This document shows positions 6,668 to 9,424 of a DNA stretch of 9,424 bases, piece by piece. Positions within the stretch are counted from its first letter, which is position 1; every line of letters starts with the position of its first letter. The stretch comes from Deltaproteobacteria bacterium. Its GTDB lineage: Bacteria; Desulfobacterota; Desulfomonilia; UBA1062. The notes below the pieces were generated by a model. It ran no database searches and was not told where the DNA came from. It saw only the letters and a program-made list of their open reading frames with translations. The stretch covers positions 1-9,424 of the forward strand of contig QMLJ01000024.1 in NCBI GenBank assembly GCA_003643935.1. The letters are read 5' to 3'. The position numbers were made by a program, and so were the translations under genes.

Positions 6668-7487
6668 CAAGGGATCTCCTCACACCGCTGTATTGCCTAA
6701 GGAGCTCCTTAACGGCATCTACTTTTCCTACGTTTATGTAAGAACGCAATCTCTCGAGTTCTTTAATGTACTCATTAATTAGTGGTATTATGTTGTCCTT
6801 GTTATCAAAAAAGATATCTTTCCATACGTCGGGGTCTGATGCAGCTATCCTTGTAAAATCCTTAAGACCTTTACCGATCAAGGTGCGTGGTATGCCTGCC
6901 CTTTCTATTATATGCATGTAACCAAAGCTCAACAGGTGTGGGATGTGACTGATTACAGCCATGACGGCATCGTGGCTAGCTGGACTCATGAGTACTGTAT
7001 TGGCTCCACACAGTCCCCAGAATCTCCTTACCACCTCAATACATGACCTGTCAGTAGAAGAAGTCGGGGTAATCACGCATGTGGTACCATCAAGAATCGA
7101 GGATTCCCCTGATACGTAACCGGATCTCTCCTTTCCGGCTATGGGATGACTCCCCACATACCTGGGCCATAATGGCTGGATTAGCTTGACAATAGAGACC
7201 TTTGTTGAGCCCGTGTCCGTTAGTATAGAGCCATCCTTCAGGTATTTTACTACTTTTGGTGCCACTTTCAGAGCTGTCTTGACTGGCAAGGCAAGGATTA
7301 CCAGGTCACTGTCTCTCAATAGAGATAAATCCACCCCTCCCTCATCTATGACTTTCTCGCTTTTTGCTGCCTCAATGCTTGATCTATTGCTGTCAATGGC
7401 AACTACACCGGATATCTCTTCCCTGGAGACCACTGCCCTTGCAATGGATGATCCTATAAGCCCAAGACCCACAATTCCAATCTTCAT
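6657..7487 (-). CDS. tyrA: Prephenate dehydrogenase
   Basis: TyrA oxidatively decarboxylates prephenate to 4-hydroxyphenylpyruvate with NAD+, the tyrosine branch. The 276 residues comprise a Rossmann fold with GLGLIG at 7-12 and DTGSTK at 91-96, the conserved GSHPIAGKERSG (H114) and SHIPHL (H181, H184), then the helical dimerisation half with GLKDFTRIAASDPDVWKDIFFDN. The two histidine motifs and the DFTR-I-SDP-W-DI-N block match monofunctional TyrA proteins such as that of Aquifex. There is no chorismate mutase domain in front and no C-terminal ACT domain, so allosteric control by tyrosine through an ACT module is not expected. The ATG at 7487 lies 4 nt after the hisC stop. The only good ribosome site (GAGGAGG, complement of 7504-7510) is 16 nt away inside hisC, so translational coupling is likely. 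Confidence 0.96.
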   Translation of the reverse strand: MKIGIVGLGLIGSSIARAVVSREEISGVVAIDSNRSSIEAAKSEKVIDEGGVDLSLLRDSDLVILALPVKTALKVAPKVVKYLKDGSILTDTGSTKVSIVKLIQPLWPRYVGSHPIAGKERSGYVSGESSILDGTTCVITPTSSTDRSCIEVVRRFWGLCGANTVLMSPASHDAVMAVISHIPHLLSFGYMHIIERAGIPRTLIGKGLKDFTRIAASDPDVWKDIFFDNKDNIIPLINEYIKELERLRSYINVGKVDAVKELLRQYSGVRRSLDED

Positions 7488-7491
7488 AATC

Positions 7492-8586
7492 TTATACCAG
7501 TATCCTCCTCATTGTGTTTATCAATGTCCTGTTTTCTTCAGGCAGTCCGACACTTATCCTGATATATTCCTTAAGACCGTAGCTTTCCATGTATCTTGTT
7601 ATTATACCTTGCCTTAACAATTCATTGTACACACTCTTTGCGTTTTTACCTATCTTAACCAGGACGAAATTGGTCTGAGAAGGTAAGAATTCCAGCCCGA
7701 GGCTTTTGAGGCCCGAGTAAAGGAAATCCAGACCATTCCATACAGTATCAAGGGTTTTCTCCAGAAACAATGTATCGCCGAGAGCTGCAATACCTGCCCT
7801 TTGTGCAAGGATGTTGACGTTAAATGGAGGTTTAATTCGATTGAGCGAGTCTATTATGGAATAGTCTCCAATGCCGAAGCCAACCCTTAATCCGGCAAGA
7901 CCGTGAGATTTTGAGAGGGTTGTTATTACTAATATCCTTTTGTCCTTGCCGATAAATTCTAGACCACTCTTGAAATCTCCTGCCCTTGAGAAAAGACCGT
8001 ATGCTTCATCTAAGAGCACGAGAACTTGGTCCGGTAACAATTCCAGAAGCCTTGACAGGCTGTCGAAGTCCAGATACAAGCCAGTAGGATTGTTGGGATT
8101 TGCTAAAAAGACGATCTTAGTCTGAGCGTTGACGCCGGATACAATTGAATCTATATCTATGCCAAGTCCGTCTTTCATCGGTGCATACGTAACAGATGCC
8201 CCGCATGCCTTTGAGGCTATGCTGTAATAGCTGAAAGTGCATTCGGGTATGATCACGTTATTGCCTGGCTCAATATAGGCCCTGCATACAAGGTCTATAA
8301 TCTCGTCCGATCCGTTTCCTGCTATTATCTGCTCTTTCTTGCACTTGAAGAAACTTGCAGCCCTTGTCCTGAGTTCTTTAGACGTTGTGTCTGGGTAGAG
8401 GTTTACTATGGATTTGTAATCATCTATGGCCCGTAAAGCAGCTGGACTGGGGCCAAGCGGGTTTTCGTTTGAGGCCAGCTTTATGGGATTCTCTATGCCG
8501 TATTTTTTAGCTATTTCTTCTTTCGCCTTCCCTGGCTTGTATGAGGGAATGTCCCTTACCCAAGATGCTGTCTTTGGTGGTCTCAA
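7492..8586 (-). CDS. hisC: HisC-type aminotransferase, probably aromatic amino acid aminotransferase
   Basis: This is a PLP enzyme of the histidinol-phosphate aminotransferase family (fold type I, class II). With the start chosen here it is 364 residues, normal for HisC. Visible are SNENPLGPSP near the N-terminus, AGNGSDEIIDL, NPNNPTG (163-169), DEAYGLF (193-199), the PLP lysine K226 in TTLSKSHGLAGLRVGFG, and a C-terminal YIRISVG with the substrate arginine. Lying between pheA and tyrA, it most likely transaminates phenylpyruvate and 4-hydroxyphenylpyruvate; a role in histidine synthesis cannot be excluded. Start: the frame is open to an ATG at 8640, 57 bp inside pheA. However, the TTG at 8586-8584 has a G-rich ribosome site (GAGGGGGG) 9 nt ahead and gives a TTGA overlap of 4 bp with the pheA stop, so it is preferred. 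Confidence 0.92.
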   Translation of the reverse strand: MRPPKTASWVRDIPSYKPGKAKEEIAKKYGIENPIKLASNENPLGPSPAALRAIDDYKSIVNLYPDTTSKELRTRAASFFKCKKEQIIAGNGSDEIIDLVCRAYIEPGNNVIIPECTFSYYSIASKACGASVTYAPMKDGLGIDIDSIVSGVNAQTKIVFLANPNNPTGLYLDFDSLSRLLELLPDQVLVLLDEAYGLFSRAGDFKSGLEFIGKDKRILVITTLSKSHGLAGLRVGFGIGDYSIIDSLNRIKPPFNVNILAQRAGIAALGDTLFLEKTLDTVWNGLDFLYSGLKSLGLEFLPSQTNFVLVKIGKNAKSVYNELLRQGIITRYMESYGLKEYIRISVGLPEENRTLINTMRRILV

Positions 8587-9424
8587 GTCAACATACCCCC
8601 CTCTGGATAGGATCCCAGTATCTTGATATCCTTTGTACATGTCTTCACATCTTCCATGGCCATCCTGACATTATCATCTTCATCTAGGTTTCCCTCGATA
8701 TCAATGAAGAACAAATATTCCCAAGGGTTCTTTTTTGATGGTCTAGATTCTATCTTTGTTAGATTTATCTCTTGCCTTGCAAAGGTACCGATTGCCCTGT
8801 AGAGTGCGCCGGGTACATTTTCCAGCGTAAGGATTATAGATGTCTTTGCCTTTCCCTTTGTCTTTGCCATGTGCCTTGATATTACCCAGAATCTTGTTAT
8901 GTTGTCAGGGTTATCGTTTATCTTGGATGCCAGGATGTTTAGACCGTATAACTCAGCAGAGTACTCTGATGCAATGGCTGCCCCTGAAGCGTGTCTCGCA
9001 GCTGCCATTGCAGCCTCTGATGTGCTTGCCATCTCTACCACCTTGGCCTTAGGGAGATTACTGTTAATCCAATCCCTGCACTGGGCTATTGCCTGGGGAT
9101 GAGAAAACAGGTGGGTTATGCTTGAGAGGTCCACCTTTGACAGGAGGTGATGTACTATGGGTAGCATTATCTCTCTGTATACGTATAATCTTGATGATGC
9201 CATCAAATCCAACGTTTGGTTTATCATACCCTCAGTGGAATTTTCAACCGGGACTATGCCTAGGTCAACCCTTCCTGATATTACCTCGTTTATGACGGAA
9301 TCTATGCTAGGCTTGGGTATTAGTATTGAATCGAAACGGAACGATTTGTAAGCTGCCTGATGACTATAACTACCCTCAGGTCCAAGGTACGCTATTCTCT
9401 TTTTCGATTGCAGTGACCTCGAAA
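8583..9424 (-). CDS. pheA: Prephenate dehydratase with ACT domain, 5' end outside window
   Basis: PheA decarboxylates and dehydrates prephenate to phenylpyruvate, the phenylalanine branch. The frame stays open to the window edge, giving 279 residues in view; the Met at 9227 is internal. The first visible residues hold the catalytic-domain start KKRIAYLGPEGSYSHQAA, then VDLGIVPVENSTEG, and further on the NITRFWVISRH block (T-R-F motif). From about 80 residues before the end comes a regulatory ACT domain: TSIILTLENVPGALYRAIGTF, then LTKIESRPSKKNPWEYLFFID. The GALYR and ESRP motifs are those that bind L-Phe for feedback inhibition. Residues ahead of KKRIAYLGPEG (SRSLQS) suggest an upstream extension, possibly an AroQ chorismate mutase domain, but that is out of view. 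The gene ends in TGA overlapping the hisC TTG start. Confidence 0.96.
   Translation of the reverse strand, partial: SRSLQSKKRIAYLGPEGSYSHQAAYKSFRFDSILIPKPSIDSVINEVISGRVDLGIVPVENSTEGMINQTLDLMASSRLYVYREIMLPIVHHLLSKVDLSSITHLFSHPQAIAQCRDWINSNLPKAKVVEMASTSEAAMAAARHASGAAIASEYSAELYGLNILASKINDNPDNITRFWVISRHMAKTKGKAKTSIILTLENVPGALYRAIGTFARQEINLTKIESRPSKKNPWEYLFFIDIEGNLDEDDNVRMAMEDVKTCTKDIKILGSYPEGGMLT

Noticed and set aside
7186..7617. 143-residue open frame on the + strand
   Set aside because: Antisense across the tyrA/hisC junction, both of which are certain genes.
8587..8640. Upstream ATG for the HisC-type aminotransferase
   Set aside because: It would overlap pheA by 58 bp and has no ribosome site; the TTG at 8586 gives a 4-bp overlap, a G-rich ribosome site and normal length.
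8583..9227. Met at 9227 as the start of prephenate dehydratase
   Set aside because: The same frame continues upstream with RIAYLGPEGSYSH and VPVENSTEG, essential parts of the catalytic domain, so this Met is internal.
1..9424. CRISPR array, tRNA/rRNA, insertion sequence or phage remnants
   Set aside because: No regularly spaced repeats, cloverleaf-like sequences, transposase or phage-like proteins, or terminal inverted repeats were seen on either strand.

Overview
The window reads as ordinary bacterial chromosome with a moderate base composition. AGG arginine and ATA isoleucine codons are frequent, GTG and TTG starts occur, and the aromatic-amino-acid genes form an overlapping string ending in cmk. 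That gene order and the protein styles would fit an anaerobic or microaerophilic Gram-negative lineage such as Desulfobacterota or Nitrospirota. The lineage is an inference; no rRNA or other decisive marker is present.

Left part, + strand: the window opens inside groEL, about 93 N-terminal residues missing, whose stop is followed by two tandem hairpins. The second is a strong terminator that can also serve the convergent gene behind it. Next comes a divergent pair: a TetR-family repressor on the - strand and a CoA-disulfide-reductase/NADH-oxidase-like FAD enzyme on the + strand. The 191-bp gap between them holds a near-perfect palindrome, a 9-bp direct repeat and candidate promoters. The FAD enzyme gene is broken by a -1 frameshift at a run of five G (3452-3456); one extra G would restore a standard 447-residue protein.

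Middle: a - strand gene for a small two-helix membrane protein with an extracytoplasmic Cache-like sensor region and no output domain lies tail to tail with the FAD enzyme. A spacer of about 200 bp follows, then a + strand gene for a 74-residue basic, helical protein of unknown function whose end overlaps the end of cmk by 12 bp.

Right part, - strand: one tightly packed operon, read from the right edge: pheA (prephenate dehydratase, 5' end outside the window), a hisC-type aminotransferase, tyrA, aroA and cmk. Adjacent genes overlap by 4 to 11 bp or are separated by 4 bp, so translational coupling is likely. Together they make EPSP on the way to chorismate (AroA), convert prephenate to phenylpyruvate (PheA) and 4-hydroxyphenylpyruvate (TyrA), and probably transaminate these to Phe and Tyr (HisC-type enzyme). 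Feedback control is visible only in the ACT domain of PheA. Cmk, a CMP kinase, travels as the last gene.

I saw no tRNA, rRNA, CRISPR array, insertion sequence or phage gene, and no clear sign of a new system. The most notable items are the frameshifted FAD enzyme with its altered active-site motif, its divergent TetR control region, the orphan sensor-like membrane protein and the unknown 74-residue protein.
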